Assembly (NCBI RefSeq): GCF_000243135.2
Contig: NC_019903.1
Coordinates: forward strand, 1 to 64,000
Direction of reading: 5' to 3'
DNA length: 64,000 bases
Origin: Desulfitobacterium dichloroeliminans LMG P-21439
GTDB lineage: Bacteria; Bacillota; Desulfitobacteriia; Desulfitobacteriales; Desulfitobacteriaceae
The position numbers and the translations under genes are program-made. Shown piece by piece: positions 29,381 through 38,812 of this stretch. The notes under the pieces are model-generated. The model had not been told where the DNA came from, did no database searches, and saw only the letters and a program-made list of their open reading frames with translations. Position 1 is the first letter of the stretch; every line of letters begins with the position of its first letter.

Positions 29381-30259
29381 GTGAACGTTGCACTTCAGCT
29401 CGTCGAAAAAGCAGCTCAGGAAGGGCGGCTGGCTCACCTGCTTCTTTTTCATGGTGGGAGTGCTCCTGAGCGACGCCAAGCGGGTTTAGCGATTGCCCAG
29501 AGATTGAACTGTACTTCCAATCAGGAGGGGGAAGTGCCTTGTCAGCATTGCACCTCTTGTAGGAAGATCATTTCCGGGAATCACCCGGATGTCGAGGTTA
29601 TGAAGCCCGCCAAGCTTTCCCTAGGAATAGAACAGGTTTTAGCTTGGCAGGAGCGAGTATACCGCAAACATTATGAGGGTAGATATAAAGTATTTATCCT
29701 GGAAGAAGTTGATAAGTTAACGATTCCAGCGGCTAATGCCTTGTTAAAGGTTATTGAGGAGCCCCCGGAAAGGACGTTGATTATTCTCAGCGCCCAAAAT
29801 GCCGAAGTCCTCTTACCGACCATCCAAAGTAGGGCTCAGGCTGTTTATTTCCCAGTACGTGGGGAGAGGGAATGGCTAGAATCACTTGATGAATCTATCG
29901 ATGCTCAAGAGGCCAAAGAGGCATTTCAAATGGGCAGCCAAAATCCTGAATTAGCCTATGGGATTTTGGCAGTAGGGGTAGAAAAGGCCAGGGAATGGGT
30001 CCGTGGATTTCAGCAGGCCATAGAGGAGCGGGATTTTCTCCAGCTGTTTCCCCTCTTTTCTGGTAATAAAGCCATTGAAAAAAAAGAAACTGAAATTTAT
30101 CTTCAGATCTTAGCCATGAGGTTAGGACGTCAAAAGGAAGTCAATCCCCGGGCTATTTTAGCCGTGGGGAAGGCGATAGAGCAGATCCAAAGGCAGGGTA
30201 ATCCCCGCTTGGTTATGGAGGGATTAGCCCTAGAATTATTCCGTGAGGAGGGAATCTGA
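29381..30259 (+). CDS. holB: DNA polymerase III delta' subunit
   Basis: Clamp-loader subunit, 292 residues from GTG 29381 with GAGGAGG 6 bases upstream. A zinc module CTSNQEGEVPCQHCTSC and the FILEEVDKLTIPAANALLKVIEEPP segment resemble DnaX, but there is no Walker A lysine motif, as expected for delta'. SRAQ replaces SRC. Stop directly adjoins the next gene. Confidence 0.92.
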   Translation: MNVALQLVEKAAQEGRLAHLLLFHGGSAPERRQAGLAIAQRLNCTSNQEGEVPCQHCTSCRKIISGNHPDVEVMKPAKLSLGIEQVLAWQERVYRKHYEGRYKVFILEEVDKLTIPAANALLKVIEEPPERTLIILSAQNAEVLLPTIQSRAQAVYFPVRGEREWLESLDESIDAQEAKEAFQMGSQNPELAYGILAVGVEKAREWVRGFQQAIEERDFLQLFPLFSGNKAIEKKETEIYLQILAMRLGRQKEVNPRAILAVGKAIEQIQRQGNPRLVMEGLALELFREEGI

Positions 30260-31111
30260 GTGGTTGAGGTCGTGGGGGTTCGCTTTAAGCGAGCAGGTAA
30301 AATATATTATTTTTCCACTGGAGATTTGGCCTTGAGTGCCAATGACAAAGTGATTGTGGAAACGGCTCGGGGAGTTGAGTATGGGGAGAGCGTTATGGCA
30401 CCCCGCCAGGTGTCTGAAGAAGAAGTAGTTATGCCTTTAAAGCCAGTGATTCGCAAGGCTACACCTGAAGATGAACTGATTGTTCAGGCTAATGACATCA
30501 AGGAGAAGGAAGCCTTTGACGTTTGCTTAAAGAAGATTACAGAGCATCAGCTACCTATGAAACTAGTGGATGTGGAGTATACTTTTGACGGGAATAAGAT
30601 TATTTTTTCTTTCACTGCTGAAGGGCGGGTGGATTTTCGGGAGCTTGTCAAGGATCTGGCTTCGGTCTTCCGGACGCGCATTGAACTTCGTCAGATCGGT
30701 GTTCGAGATGAGGCTAAAATGCTGGGGGGCATCGGTTCCTGCGGTAGAGTCTTATGCTGCTCTAGCTTTCTAGGGGATTTTGAACCCGTATCCATTCGAA
30801 TGGCTAAGGATCAAAAGCTTTCCTTGAATCCAACCAAGATTTCGGGAATTTGTGGACGACTCATGTGTTGCCTTAAATATGAGAGTGGAGATTACGATGA
30901 ATTAAAAAGAGCGGCTCAGGGTAGGGAACGCTGTGGGAAGCATTGCCAGAAGGGCGATGAAGAGGTTATTGGACTGGACGATGATGTTCTTAAGTTAGAA
31001 GAGGAGAATAAGCCGGAACGGGGACCTGCTGTACCGGTTGGTGGTAAAGGCCGTCAAGAAGGACGCTATAAGAAAGGGGAAAAGTACAAAGGAAAGAGTG
31101 AGAAAGTATGA
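30260..31111 (+). CDS. ricT: RicT/YaaT, PSP1-domain regulator of RNase Y
   Basis: 283 residues. The PSP1 domain begins near residue 60, with conserved cysteines in [25 protein letters not shown] and ERCGKHC. In Bacillus RicT with RicA and RicF carries iron-sulfur clusters and directs RNase Y processing and sporulation. GTG start abuts the holB stop. The last 30 residues are Gly/Lys-rich. yabA follows with a 4-base overlap. Confidence 0.93.
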   Translation: MVEVVGVRFKRAGKIYYFSTGDLALSANDKVIVETARGVEYGESVMAPRQVSEEEVVMPLKPVIRKATPEDELIVQANDIKEKEAFDVCLKKITEHQLPMKLVDVEYTFDGNKIIFSFTAEGRVDFRELVKDLASVFRTRIELRQIGVRDEAKMLGGIGSCGRVLCCSSFLGDFEPVSIRMAKDQKLSLNPTKISGICGRLMCCLKYESGDYDELKRAAQGRERCGKHCQKGDEEVIGLDDDVLKLEEENKPERGPAVPVGGKGRQEGRYKKGEKYKGKSEKV

Positions 31112-31419
31112 GTCAATTGACCCAGGCCTTAACAGAAGTGGAGGAGAAACTAAACTCCTTGATTGAAGAAGTGCAGCGTTTGCGGCCTTATGTGACAAGC
31201 CTGGAAGAAGAAAATGCCAGGTTGAAGCGAGAGCTTTGTTCCCTGCCGGAGCAGGAGACAGAGCGGGTGATCGCTAATGCTGAGCGGATACAGGGTGTTG
31301 CTCATGACAACTTGGAGCGGCTTTATAGTGAAGGGTTCCATGTCTGCCATTTGCATTTTGGGCAGCCTTTAGAAGAGGGAGATTGTCTCTTCTGCATGGG
31401 CTTCCTACGCAAAGATTAG
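31108..31419 (+). CDS. yabA: Replication initiation control protein YabA
   Basis: 103 residues. The N-terminal half is a coiled coil ([40 protein letters not shown]) and the C-terminal zinc-binding motif CHLHFG...CLFCMGFL is present. In Bacillus it bridges DnaA and DnaN and restrains initiation. The 4-base ATGA overlap with ricT shows coupling. Confidence 0.9.
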   Translation: MSQLTQALTEVEEKLNSLIEEVQRLRPYVTSLEEENARLKRELCSLPEQETERVIANAERIQGVAHDNLERLYSEGFHVCHLHFGQPLEEGDCLFCMGFLRKD

Positions 31420-31438
31420 TGAGATTGGAGCGGTTCTT

Positions 31439-32284
31439 TTGGCAACGGTTCAAGGGGGAACCCTTTATATCTGTGCAACTCCCATTGGAAATTTGGGGGA
31501 TATCACCTTAAGAGCTTTAGAGGTACTGAAGAGTGTAGACCTCATTGCAGCGGAGGATACCCGTCATTCTCGAAAATTATTGGATCATTACGGCATCACT
31601 ACCCCCCTGACCAGTTATCATGAACATAATGAAAAAGGAAAGGCCTTAGAACTGGTCAAGCGCTTAGAGCAAGGAGCGACTATTGCGTTGATTTCTGATG
31701 CTGGAATGCCGGGGATATCGGACCCGGGTCAAGAGATCATTCAGCTTTGTTTAGCAAGGGGACTTTCCTTGGATGTATTACCGGGGGCCAATGCGGGGCT
31801 TACTGCTCTGTTACTCTCAGGTATGCCTAATGACCATTTTTTATTCCATGGTTTTTTGCCCTCTCAATCTAGTGCTCGCAAGAAAGAATTGCAAAATTAT
31901 GCGCAGCTGCCCTTCACGCAGATTTTTTATGAAGCTCCACATCGCTTGTTAGCAACCTTGGGGGATATCCTCATGGTTTTTGGTGAGCGGGAGGCTGCTG
32001 TGGTGAGAGAAATCACCAAGCTCCATCAAAATGTGCATAAGGGGAATTTAAGCGCGCTCATTGAGGAGTTTCAAACCAACAGCCCTCGAGGAGAGATCTG
32101 TTTATTGATCGCACCCTATATTCCCACTTTGCCGGTCGGTGGGGCAGAGGAATGGAGTGAGGAAGTGGAAGGTCTTAAAGAGCAGGGAATGAAGCCCAAT
32201 GAGGCGATGAAAGAGGTTGCGCAAAAGTATGGGGTAAGCAAGCGCGAAATCTATCAGGCAGTTCTTAAGTATAAAAATAGCTAA
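31439..32284 (+). CDS. rsmI: 16S rRNA (cytidine-1402-2'-O)-methyltransferase
   Basis: 281 residues of the SAM-dependent tetrapyrrole-methylase fold: LYICATPIGNLGDITLRALEVL at the N-terminus, AAEDTRHSRKLL, and ALISDAGMPGISDPG. TTG start with GGAG upstream. Same neighbourhood as B. subtilis yabC. The C-terminal helix-turn-helix-like tail (MKEVAQKYGVSKREIYQAVLKYK) is normal for the family. Confidence 0.95.
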   Translation: MATVQGGTLYICATPIGNLGDITLRALEVLKSVDLIAAEDTRHSRKLLDHYGITTPLTSYHEHNEKGKALELVKRLEQGATIALISDAGMPGISDPGQEIIQLCLARGLSLDVLPGANAGLTALLLSGMPNDHFLFHGFLPSQSSARKKELQNYAQLPFTQIFYEAPHRLLATLGDILMVFGEREAAVVREITKLHQNVHKGNLSALIEEFQTNSPRGEICLLIAPYIPTLPVGGAEEWSEEVEGLKEQGMKPNEAMKEVAQKYGVSKREIYQAVLKYKNS

Positions 32285-32364
32285 AGAAAAGGACGACAAA
32301 CTTGGCAGGTGCCCTAGTTGCGTTATACTATCAACCGATACAACTGATGGATTTCTGATAGGTA

Positions 32365-32394
32365 TAAAAAAATAGAAGGCTTGATGCCTTCTAT
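32365..32394 (-). terminator. abrB terminator
   Basis: Perfect 9-bp stem ATAGAAGGC/GCCTTCTAT (32372-32380 with 32386-32394). On the minus strand it is followed by seven T, so it ends the abrB transcript; it may also act on rsmI. Confidence 0.75.
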
Positions 32395-32450
32395 ATGTAG
32401 ATTATTCTTTTTTGGGTGGGAATGGCTTCTAATTAAGTGCCAGTGTTGTA

Positions 32451-32720
32451 TTAAACAGCTTCAGATTGGCCAGAGGCGGCTTCGCCCATAGCGGCCGCGC
32501 ATTCGCGACAAACATTTTTGCCACGGAATACTTGAATATCTGCAGCATTATTACAAAACACACATGCAGGCTCATATTTTTTGAGAATGATTTTCTCTTG
32601 ATCAACATAGATCTCTAGAGCGTCTTTTTCGTCGATTCCCAGGGTTCTACGCAGTTCGATAGGTAATACAACACGACCTAATTCGTCTACTTTTCTTACA
32701 ATTCCGGTTGATTTCATCAT
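32451..32720 (-). CDS. abrB: Transition-state regulator AbrB family
   Basis: 89 residues (88 if the second of two adjacent ATGs is used; that one is better spaced from AGGAGG). The N-terminal swapped-hairpin domain MKSTGIVRKVDELGRVVLPIELRRTLGI is nearly identical to Bacillus AbrB. The C-terminus differs: it carries a CVFCNN...CREC four-cysteine module, as in clostridial AbrB forms. A repressor of post-exponential genes. Transcribed against its neighbours, as in Bacillus. A Spo0A-box-like site lies in its leader. Confidence 0.92.
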   Translation of the reverse strand: MMKSTGIVRKVDELGRVVLPIELRRTLGIDEKDALEIYVDQEKIILKKYEPACVFCNNAADIQVFRGKNVCRECAAAMGEAASGQSEAV

Positions 32721-32743
32721 AAGTCCTCCTCGATCTTACATCT

Positions 32744-32794
32744 TTCGACACAATGCAACAACCTTATGATACCAATCATACCATTTAAAGTCAA
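32744..32794 (-). promoter_or_regulatory. abrB promoter with 0A box in the leader
   Basis: On the minus strand, TTGACT (plus coordinates 32789-32794), 17 bases, TATCAT (32766-32771). An exact 0A-box core TGTCGAA lies at 32744-32750, just downstream of the predicted start point, the layout by which Spo0A~P represses abrB in Bacillus. Confidence 0.65.
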
Positions 32795-32920
32795 CGGATT
32801 TTTTCAAGTAAAATGGAATTTTTTTCAGCTAATATTATCATGCTAAAGAGAATGATTTTTTATTATATGATATAAAAGTGATAAAATAGGGGAAACGTCT
32901 AGAAGAGAGGATGGTCCAAC

Positions 32921-34900
32921 TTGAAATATTATATTACGACACCGATTTTTTACCCCAATGCCAGCCCCCACATTGGGACTGCCTATACCACTGTAGCTGC
33001 CGATACCTTTGCTCGTTATCATCGCCTCAAAGGGGATGATGTATATTTCCTAACGGGTACCGATGAGAACGCTCAGAAGATTGTCCGGTCAGCGGAAAGC
33101 AAGGGCTTAGAACCGAGAGTCTATGTGGATGGAATTGTGGAGCGGTTTAAGGCCTTGTGGGATGAGTTGGATATTTCCTATGATGACTTTATCCGGACGA
33201 CGGAAGAACGCCACCATCGGGTGGTGCAGAAGATTTTTACGAAGCTCTATGAGCAAGGGGATATCTATAAATCGGAGTATGAAGGCTGGTACTGCACTCC
33301 TTGTGAGACCTTCTGGACAGAAAACAAGCTGGTTGATGGGAAATGTCCTAACCCCGATTGCGGGCGTGAGGTTGAGCTGCTCAAGGAAGAAAGTTATTTC
33401 TTCAGGCTTTCTAAATATCAAGATGCCCTTTTGCAATACATTAAGAACAACCCGGATTTCATTCAGCCTTCATCTCGCCGCAATGAGATGATTAAATTTA
33501 TCGAAGGGGGTTTAGAGGATCTTTGTGTATCCCGTACAACCTTCCAATGGGGGATTCAAGTTCCCTTTAACCCGAAGCATGTAGTCTATGTCTGGTTAGA
33601 TGCGCTCATTAACTATATCTCCGCTTTGGATTATCCGGATGGGGATTTGTATAAACGCTATTGGCCTGCTGAAGTGCACTTAATGGGGAAGGATATCGTC
33701 CGTTTCCATGCGGTGATTTGGCCAATTATTTTGATGGCTTTAGATATTCCTTTACCCAAGCTTGTCTATGGTCACGGCTGGTATCTAAGTAAAGAAGGGG
33801 GTAAAATCTCCAAGTCACGGGGTAATGTTCAGGACTCCTTCGAGCTAATTAGGCGTTATGGGTCAGATGCCATCCGTTATTTTCTCCTGCGCGATATGCA
33901 GGCCGGAGCTGATGGTGCGTATTCAGAAGATAATTTAGTAGAGCGGTTAAATAGTGATTTAGCCAATGACTTAGGAAATTTTGTTTCGCGAAGTTTGGCG
34001 ATGATCGTGAAATACCGTGGTGGTGTTATTCCTAAGGGCGGGTCCTCAACGAACTTGGAAGAGGAACTGGTCGCCTTGAGTCAAGAAGTTATTGTTAAGC
34101 TGGAGGAGCGATTAGAGGCTCATGATCCGGCGGGTGCCTTAGAAAACCTCTGGCGCCTAGTCGCTCGCCTAAATAAATATGTGGATGAAACAGCACCGTG
34201 GACCCTCGCAAAACAGGAAGATCAACAAGCTCGCTTAGATACGGTTCTCCATACCTTCGCTGAGGCTATTCGCATCCTCGGTATTCTCTGTTCTCCCTTT
34301 ATGCCCAAGCTGACTCCAAAGATGTTTCAGCAGTTAGGAATCTCTGAGGATTTGCTCCTTTGGGAAGAGGCCCAGTGTTGGGATGCCTTAGGAGAAGGGA
34401 TTCAGGTGGCAAGAGGAGAAGCCTTATTCCCAAGAATTGATGTGTCACAATTTACAGTTGAAGAGGAGAAAATAGCAGTGAATGAAGTGAATGTAAATAA
34501 AAATGCTGAAGAGTCTGTTAAAATGGTTCCATCCGAGGGAGTTGTACCAGAGAAAGAAGATTTTGAGCCAATTAAAGAGGAAGTCTCTATCGATGACTTT
34601 GCGAAATTAGATTTTCGTGTGGCTAAAGTTCTTCATGCTGAAAAAGTTGAGAAAACCGATAAGCTCTTAAAGCTTGAAATCGAAGTAGCGGGAAAACCTC
34701 GAACCATCGTCTCTGGAATTGCCCAACATTATGCGCCGGAAGATCTAGTAGGTAAGCATGTGGTGATTGTGGCCAACCTAAAACCAGCTAAACTAAGGGG
34801 AATTCTGTCTGAAGGGATGATTCTGGCGGCTTCCCATGAAGGTATCTTGGAAGTGCTAACCTTGGACAAAGATATTCCTGGGGGAGCGAGAGTTAAATGA
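32921..34900 (+). CDS. metG: Methionyl-tRNA synthetase
   Basis: Class I synthetase, 659 residues. Signature PHIGTAYT near residue 16, a zinc knuckle (CTPCETFWTENKLVDGKCPNPDC), KISKSRGN near 295 and a C-terminal EMAP/Trbp111-type tRNA-binding domain (DFAKLDFRVAKV onward, about 555-659). A Glu/Val-rich linker joins catalytic and C-terminal parts. TTG start. No T-box leader is visible upstream. Confidence 0.97.
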   Translation: MKYYITTPIFYPNASPHIGTAYTTVAADTFARYHRLKGDDVYFLTGTDENAQKIVRSAESKGLEPRVYVDGIVERFKALWDELDISYDDFIRTTEERHHRVVQKIFTKLYEQGDIYKSEYEGWYCTPCETFWTENKLVDGKCPNPDCGREVELLKEESYFFRLSKYQDALLQYIKNNPDFIQPSSRRNEMIKFIEGGLEDLCVSRTTFQWGIQVPFNPKHVVYVWLDALINYISALDYPDGDLYKRYWPAEVHLMGKDIVRFHAVIWPIILMALDIPLPKLVYGHGWYLSKEGGKISKSRGNVQDSFELIRRYGSDAIRYFLLRDMQAGADGAYSEDNLVERLNSDLANDLGNFVSRSLAMIVKYRGGVIPKGGSSTNLEEELVALSQEVIVKLEERLEAHDPAGALENLWRLVARLNKYVDETAPWTLAKQEDQQARLDTVLHTFAEAIRILGILCSPFMPKLTPKMFQQLGISEDLLLWEEAQCWDALGEGIQVARGEALFPRIDVSQFTVEEEKIAVNEVNVNKNAEESVKMVPSEGVVPEKEDFEPIKEEVSIDDFAKLDFRVAKVLHAEKVEKTDKLLKLEIEVAGKPRTIVSGIAQHYAPEDLVGKHVVIVANLKPAKLRGILSEGMILAASHEGILEVLTLDKDIPGGARVK

Positions 34901-35658
34901 TTTGGGACACGCATGCCCATTTGGACGATCCTCGCTTTGAGGGAGACTTCCAGCAGATTCTTGAAAATATGAGGCTAGCGCAAATCACTCGAGTTACGAA
35001 TGTGGGTTTCGATTTACCCTCCTCCGAACGGTCAGTACGCCTTGCCCACCAGCATGAATCCATATATGCGGCCATTGGAGTTCATCCACATGATGCCCAA
35101 GGGGCTACTGACGCTACCTGGGAACGTCTCAGCCAATTGGCTCAAGAAGATAAGGTGATTGCCTGGGGGGAGATCGGGCTGGATTACTATCGTGATTTAT
35201 CCCCCCGTAAGATTCAGCAAGAGGTGTTTATTCACCAGATTGAACTGGCTGACCAAGCGGGGCTTCCCATCATTATTCATAATCGGGATGCCCATCAAGA
35301 TCTCTTAAACATCGTGAAAGCCCACAACCCTAAAAAGGGAGGGGTGTTCCATTGTTATTCGGGATCTTGGGAAATGGCTAAAATCCTCCTAAAGCTGGGA
35401 TTTTATCTTTCCTTTGCCGGCCCCCTTACCTTTAAGAATAATCGGAATACGGTAGAGGTGGCCAAGCAAGTCCCACTCGACCGTTTCCTAGTGGAGACAG
35501 ATTCGCCCTACTTGACTCCGGAGCCTTATCGAGGCAAGCGGAACGAGCCTGCCCGGGTTCGGGAAGTGGTTGCCCGGTTGGGGGAGATACGGGGCATGGA
35601 GATTGACGAAGTTGCTCAGTTGGCCTTTGAAAATGGGAATAGGTTGTTTGGGTTATAG
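34897..35658 (+). CDS. tatD: TatD family metal-dependent DNase
   Basis: 253 residues of the amidohydrolase TIM barrel: DTHAHLDDPRF (HxH metal site), GEIGLDYY, the HNRDAH histidine, GVFHCYSGS and the ETDSPYLTP motif. Overlaps metG by 4 bases, the same pairing as B. subtilis metS-yabD. Confidence 0.95.
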   Translation: MIWDTHAHLDDPRFEGDFQQILENMRLAQITRVTNVGFDLPSSERSVRLAHQHESIYAAIGVHPHDAQGATDATWERLSQLAQEDKVIAWGEIGLDYYRDLSPRKIQQEVFIHQIELADQAGLPIIIHNRDAHQDLLNIVKAHNPKKGGVFHCYSGSWEMAKILLKLGFYLSFAGPLTFKNNRNTVEVAKQVPLDRFLVETDSPYLTPEPYRGKRNEPARVREVVARLGEIRGMEIDEVAQLAFENGNRLFGL

Positions 35659-35689
35659 GCCTTTGCAACGATGAATAAAGGGTAGCTAC

Positions 35690-35735
35690 AAGGACTCCAG
35701 TTCTGCAATGTGGGACTGGGTGTTCTTTTTTTTAT
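35690..35735 (+). terminator. Possible tatD terminator
   Basis: A short imperfect stem TCCAGT/ACTGGG with a long loop, followed by TTCTTTTTTTT. The T-run is strong, the stem weak. Confidence 0.4.
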
Positions 35736-35770
35736 GCCTCTAACATACCTTTTTAGCGGGGGGGAATAGT

Positions 35771-36604
35771 ATGTATTCATTACCTATAGCTACCTATACC
35801 GATTATTGGCGTTCCGCAAAGAATCGTAGTTTGACTATGGGTGGAACCTTGGTTTTAGCCGGGAGTACTTTGATGGCTGTGCCGCCTGATACTTTTCCGG
35901 AGAAAATTGAGTGGAGGTTACCGATATTAGAGTTCGAGGATGTAGCATTGACCACGCAGAGGCCAGCCATCCCGATTGAAGAAGGGATATCAGGGATTGA
36001 AAGCTCTACCATCGATAGTGCTAATGCTGTGCCGGCCTTTCCTAGTATTAACGGGCAGGTGGCTATGACCTATCGGATTGAAGATGTGGAGATTCCTATG
36101 GGTACAGAATATATTGAGTCAGATAAAATTCTGCCGGGAAACTCCCAGATAAGTGAAGAAGGTCAAGTAGGCATTGAACGCCACGTTATACGCACCACAA
36201 CTGTAGGAGGTGAGCTGACTGATGAACAAATGATTCATCAGTTTACTCTTAATGCTCCGAAGAAGAGAGTTGTCATCCAAAACACAAAACCGGTTGTACC
36301 CCTTCCGGTAGATTTAAGCCAGTTTAATGTTGTAAATACTTTTGAAGTAGAGGCTACCGCCTATACCTATACAGGTAATCCGACAGCAACGGGAGTTTGG
36401 CCCAGAGAGGGTCTAATTGCGGTGGACCCACGAATCATTGCCTTGGGGACTGAAGTCTATGTGGAAGGATATGGGTACGCCATTGCAGCTGACACGGGAG
36501 GAGCTATTAAGGGCAACATCATCGATGTTTTTTTTCCCAGCTTTCAGCGCTGTATCGAATGGGGGAGAAGACCGGTAACCATCCACATTCTGGCAAATAA
36601 ATAA
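35771..36604 (+). CDS. G5/3D-domain cell-wall protein
   Basis: 277 residues. An N-terminal hydrophobic segment (LTMGGTLVLAGSTLMAVPP, about 22-40) suggests a membrane anchor or signal. A G5-like region spans about 95-165 and a C-terminal 3D domain (about 195-277) carries EATAYTYTGN..A and DTGGAIKGNIIDVFF, the double-psi barrel fold shared with lytic transglycosylase MltA. The 3D tail has CIEWGRRPVTIHIL. It resembles a shortened YabE; the neighbouring gene is the fuller version. Confidence 0.8.
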   Translation: MYSLPIATYTDYWRSAKNRSLTMGGTLVLAGSTLMAVPPDTFPEKIEWRLPILEFEDVALTTQRPAIPIEEGISGIESSTIDSANAVPAFPSINGQVAMTYRIEDVEIPMGTEYIESDKILPGNSQISEEGQVGIERHVIRTTTVGGELTDEQMIHQFTLNAPKKRVVIQNTKPVVPLPVDLSQFNVVNTFEVEATAYTYTGNPTATGVWPREGLIAVDPRIIALGTEVYVEGYGYAIAADTGGAIKGNIIDVFFPSFQRCIEWGRRPVTIHILANK

Positions 36605-36706
36605 CAGGAAATAGAAATGATGTAATATATATCCATAATTTATTGACATGTTGCGATGTTTAGGTTAAAATCCCAATGTAGGTCAGAGTTATATTGGAGG
36701 GATGAG

Positions 36707-37876
36707 ATGTTAGAGAAGACACGAACTTCGGTCTTTTCCTTAGTTCGTAGCTCCCGTAAAGCCCAAATCTCCGTTACATTACTGACTGTAGCTTTCATCG
36801 TAGCATCAGTATTTTTATTGAAAGCCGAGACGATTACCGTTGAAATCGATGGAGGAAAACAAAGCCTCACAACCCTCCATTCGTCAGTTGGTAAAGCTCT
36901 TGAGCGTTCAAAGCTTGGTATCTATCCAGAGGATATTGTGGAACCGAATCGCGATACATTAGTTAGCAAAGGACTCGAGGTTAAAATCACGCGAAGTATT
37001 CCAATCGAGCTAACAGTTGACGGGCAGCTGTATTCTGTAAGAACAACGGCACCCACCGTGGGTGCATCATTAGAGGATTTGTCGAATCGTTTAGGGTTGA
37101 ATCTCAAAGTAACGGATGAGGTTAATATCGATCGTGAATCTATTATGGTAGCCGATGCCAAACTAGAAGTTCGTCGGGCAGTACCGATTAAAGTCCAAGT
37201 CGATGCTCAAGAAATTGATACATACTTGGCGCCTCGTACAGTTGAAGAGGCCTTAGAAAAACTTGAGATCGTATTAGGTGAAAAAGATAAGGTATCCCTT
37301 CCCATGAACCATGTATTAGAGGCAGAGGATGAGATCCGAGTGGTTCGGGTAGAGGAAAAAGTGGAAACGATTAAGAGCGAGGTCCCCTTTCAGACCGTTG
37401 CTCAGACGGCGGATTTTCCAGTAGGATTGCCCGACCGCATTGTGACAAGAGGGGCAAGCGGTGAACATGAGCAGGTGGTAAAGATCACTCTCGAAGATGG
37501 TAAAGAGGTTTCGCGACAAGTATTGAGACAGGAAGTTTTACGGGCTCCTGTCACTCAAGTGGTTTCCCGTGGATCTCAGACGAAAGTTTCTCGTGGTGGT
37601 CAAACCTTTGAATTTAAAAGAGCTTATTTAATGAGAGCAACCGCCTATTCTGGAGGTGGCATAACAGCCACAGGTCATAATGTTCGCTATGGGGTAATCG
37701 CTGTTGACCCGCGAGTAATTCCTTTAGGCACAGAAGTTTATGTTGAAGGATATGGTGAGGCAACTGCACTGGACACCGGTGGTGCGATTAAAGGGAACCG
37801 GGTTGATTTATATATGAATACGGAGGCGGCAGCCTGGACTTGGGGTGTTCGTTCCGTTGTGGTTTATGTAAAGTAG
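36707..37876 (+). CDS. yabE: YabE-like G5/3D resuscitation-type protein
   Basis: 389 residues from the ATG at 36707 after GGAGGG. One N-terminal membrane segment (about 18-37), three DUF348 repeats (about 40-220; each with a TVGxAL-like core), a G5 domain (about 225-300) and a C-terminal 3D domain (ATAYSGGGITATG; DPRVIPLGTEVYVEGYGEATALDTGGAIKGNRVDLYM). Relatives are stationary-phase survival or peptidoglycan-active proteins. In B. subtilis yabE sits between tatD and rnmV, as here. Confidence 0.9.
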   Translation: MLEKTRTSVFSLVRSSRKAQISVTLLTVAFIVASVFLLKAETITVEIDGGKQSLTTLHSSVGKALERSKLGIYPEDIVEPNRDTLVSKGLEVKITRSIPIELTVDGQLYSVRTTAPTVGASLEDLSNRLGLNLKVTDEVNIDRESIMVADAKLEVRRAVPIKVQVDAQEIDTYLAPRTVEEALEKLEIVLGEKDKVSLPMNHVLEAEDEIRVVRVEEKVETIKSEVPFQTVAQTADFPVGLPDRIVTRGASGEHEQVVKITLEDGKEVSRQVLRQEVLRAPVTQVVSRGSQTKVSRGGQTFEFKRAYLMRATAYSGGGITATGHNVRYGVIAVDPRVIPLGTEVYVEGYGEATALDTGGAIKGNRVDLYMNTEAAAWTWGVRSVVVYVK

Positions 37877-37963
37877 GATTATTTTATGTAAGCCATGGAT
37901 TTAAATGAAAGTGACCTACATTACTTTCATGGTACATCGACAAGAAGACTATGGAAATAAAGG

Positions 37964-38003
37964 AAAATGAGGTTCTCCAAATCATGGAGGGCCTCATTTT
38001 TTT
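37964..38003 (+). terminator. yabE terminator
   Basis: AAAATGAGG/CCTCATTTT stem (37964-37972 with 37992-38000) plus inner CTCCA/TGGAG, then a T-run. Confidence 0.88.
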
Positions 38004-38095
38004 ACTGCTTCCATCATATCTTGGTAAAGAATGCAGTAAACATAGAGAATGCAAAGAGCTTTGCTGACGAATGAAAGAATCGAGGGGTGAGCAAA

Positions 38096-38812
38096 ATGCG
38101 TAAACCCGTAGTGATTCCTGGCAAACGAACCCAGGGCATGGCGATAATTATCGTGATTACTCTTATGCTTGGCTTAGTCATATCAGTATTCCATCAGGGA
38201 TCTGCGGCAGTGCTTGGTCCACAGGAGACAAAGTATAAGGTTGTGTTGGATGCCGGACACGGCGGTTATGATCCGGGTGCCATTACCAAGCAAGGGGTCT
38301 ATGAAAAAGAAATTAACCTAGAAATGGCTAAGCGGATTAAGGAACTGCTTGGACCTGCAGGAATCGAGATAACCCTGACTCGAGAAGAGGATATCGATTA
38401 TGTTCCTGAAGGGGTACGGGGTAGACAGTCAAAAAAACAAGCTGATCTTAATCATCGTATTTCTCTTGCCACTAAAGCGGAGGCGGACGCGTTGATCAGC
38501 TTACACTTGAATGCCACGCCCTCGGGAAAAAATACAGGCGCGGAGACCTTTTATCATTTTCAATCCGAACCGGGCAAAATGCTGGCCGAGACCATTCAGC
38601 AAGAGCTTATTAAAGTCCCGGGGATGAATCGTCGCATTGCCAAACCGGGAGAGTTTTATCTAATTAAGAATTCTCCGATGCCGGCAGTGATTGTGGAATT
38701 AGGGTATATCAGTAATCCGAAAGAGTTTGCTAAGCTACAGCAACCTTGGTATCAGGATCAGTTGGCACAAGCCGTTGCAAAAGGGGTGGCTAATTATTTT
38801 GGCTTGCCTTAA
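38096..38812 (+). CDS. N-acetylmuramoyl-L-alanine amidase (CwlD-like)
   Basis: 238 residues. Signal or anchor segment about 15-38, then an Amidase_3 zinc domain: VVLDAGHGGYDPGA, the catalytic glutamate in VYEKEINLEMA, DALISLHLNA and VIVELGYISNPKE. Size and layout fit CwlD, which makes muramic-delta-lactam in spore cortex. Start ATG 38096 is preceded by GAGGGG at 8 bases; the GTG at 38087 sits within that site. CwlD is the likely role but other amidases cannot be excluded. Confidence 0.85.
   Translation: MRKPVVIPGKRTQGMAIIIVITLMLGLVISVFHQGSAAVLGPQETKYKVVLDAGHGGYDPGAITKQGVYEKEINLEMAKRIKELLGPAGIEITLTREEDIDYVPEGVRGRQSKKQADLNHRISLATKAEADALISLHLNATPSGKNTGAETFYHFQSEPGKMLAETIQQELIKVPGMNRRIAKPGEFYLIKNSPMPAVIVELGYISNPKEFAKLQQPWYQDQLAQAVAKGVANYFGLP

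Noticed and set aside
32721-32920. Possible T-box or SAM riboswitch upstream of metG
   Set aside because: No T-box sequence, specifier stem or antiterminator is visible; the interval is used by the abrB promoter. The same negative result holds upstream of serS and metF.
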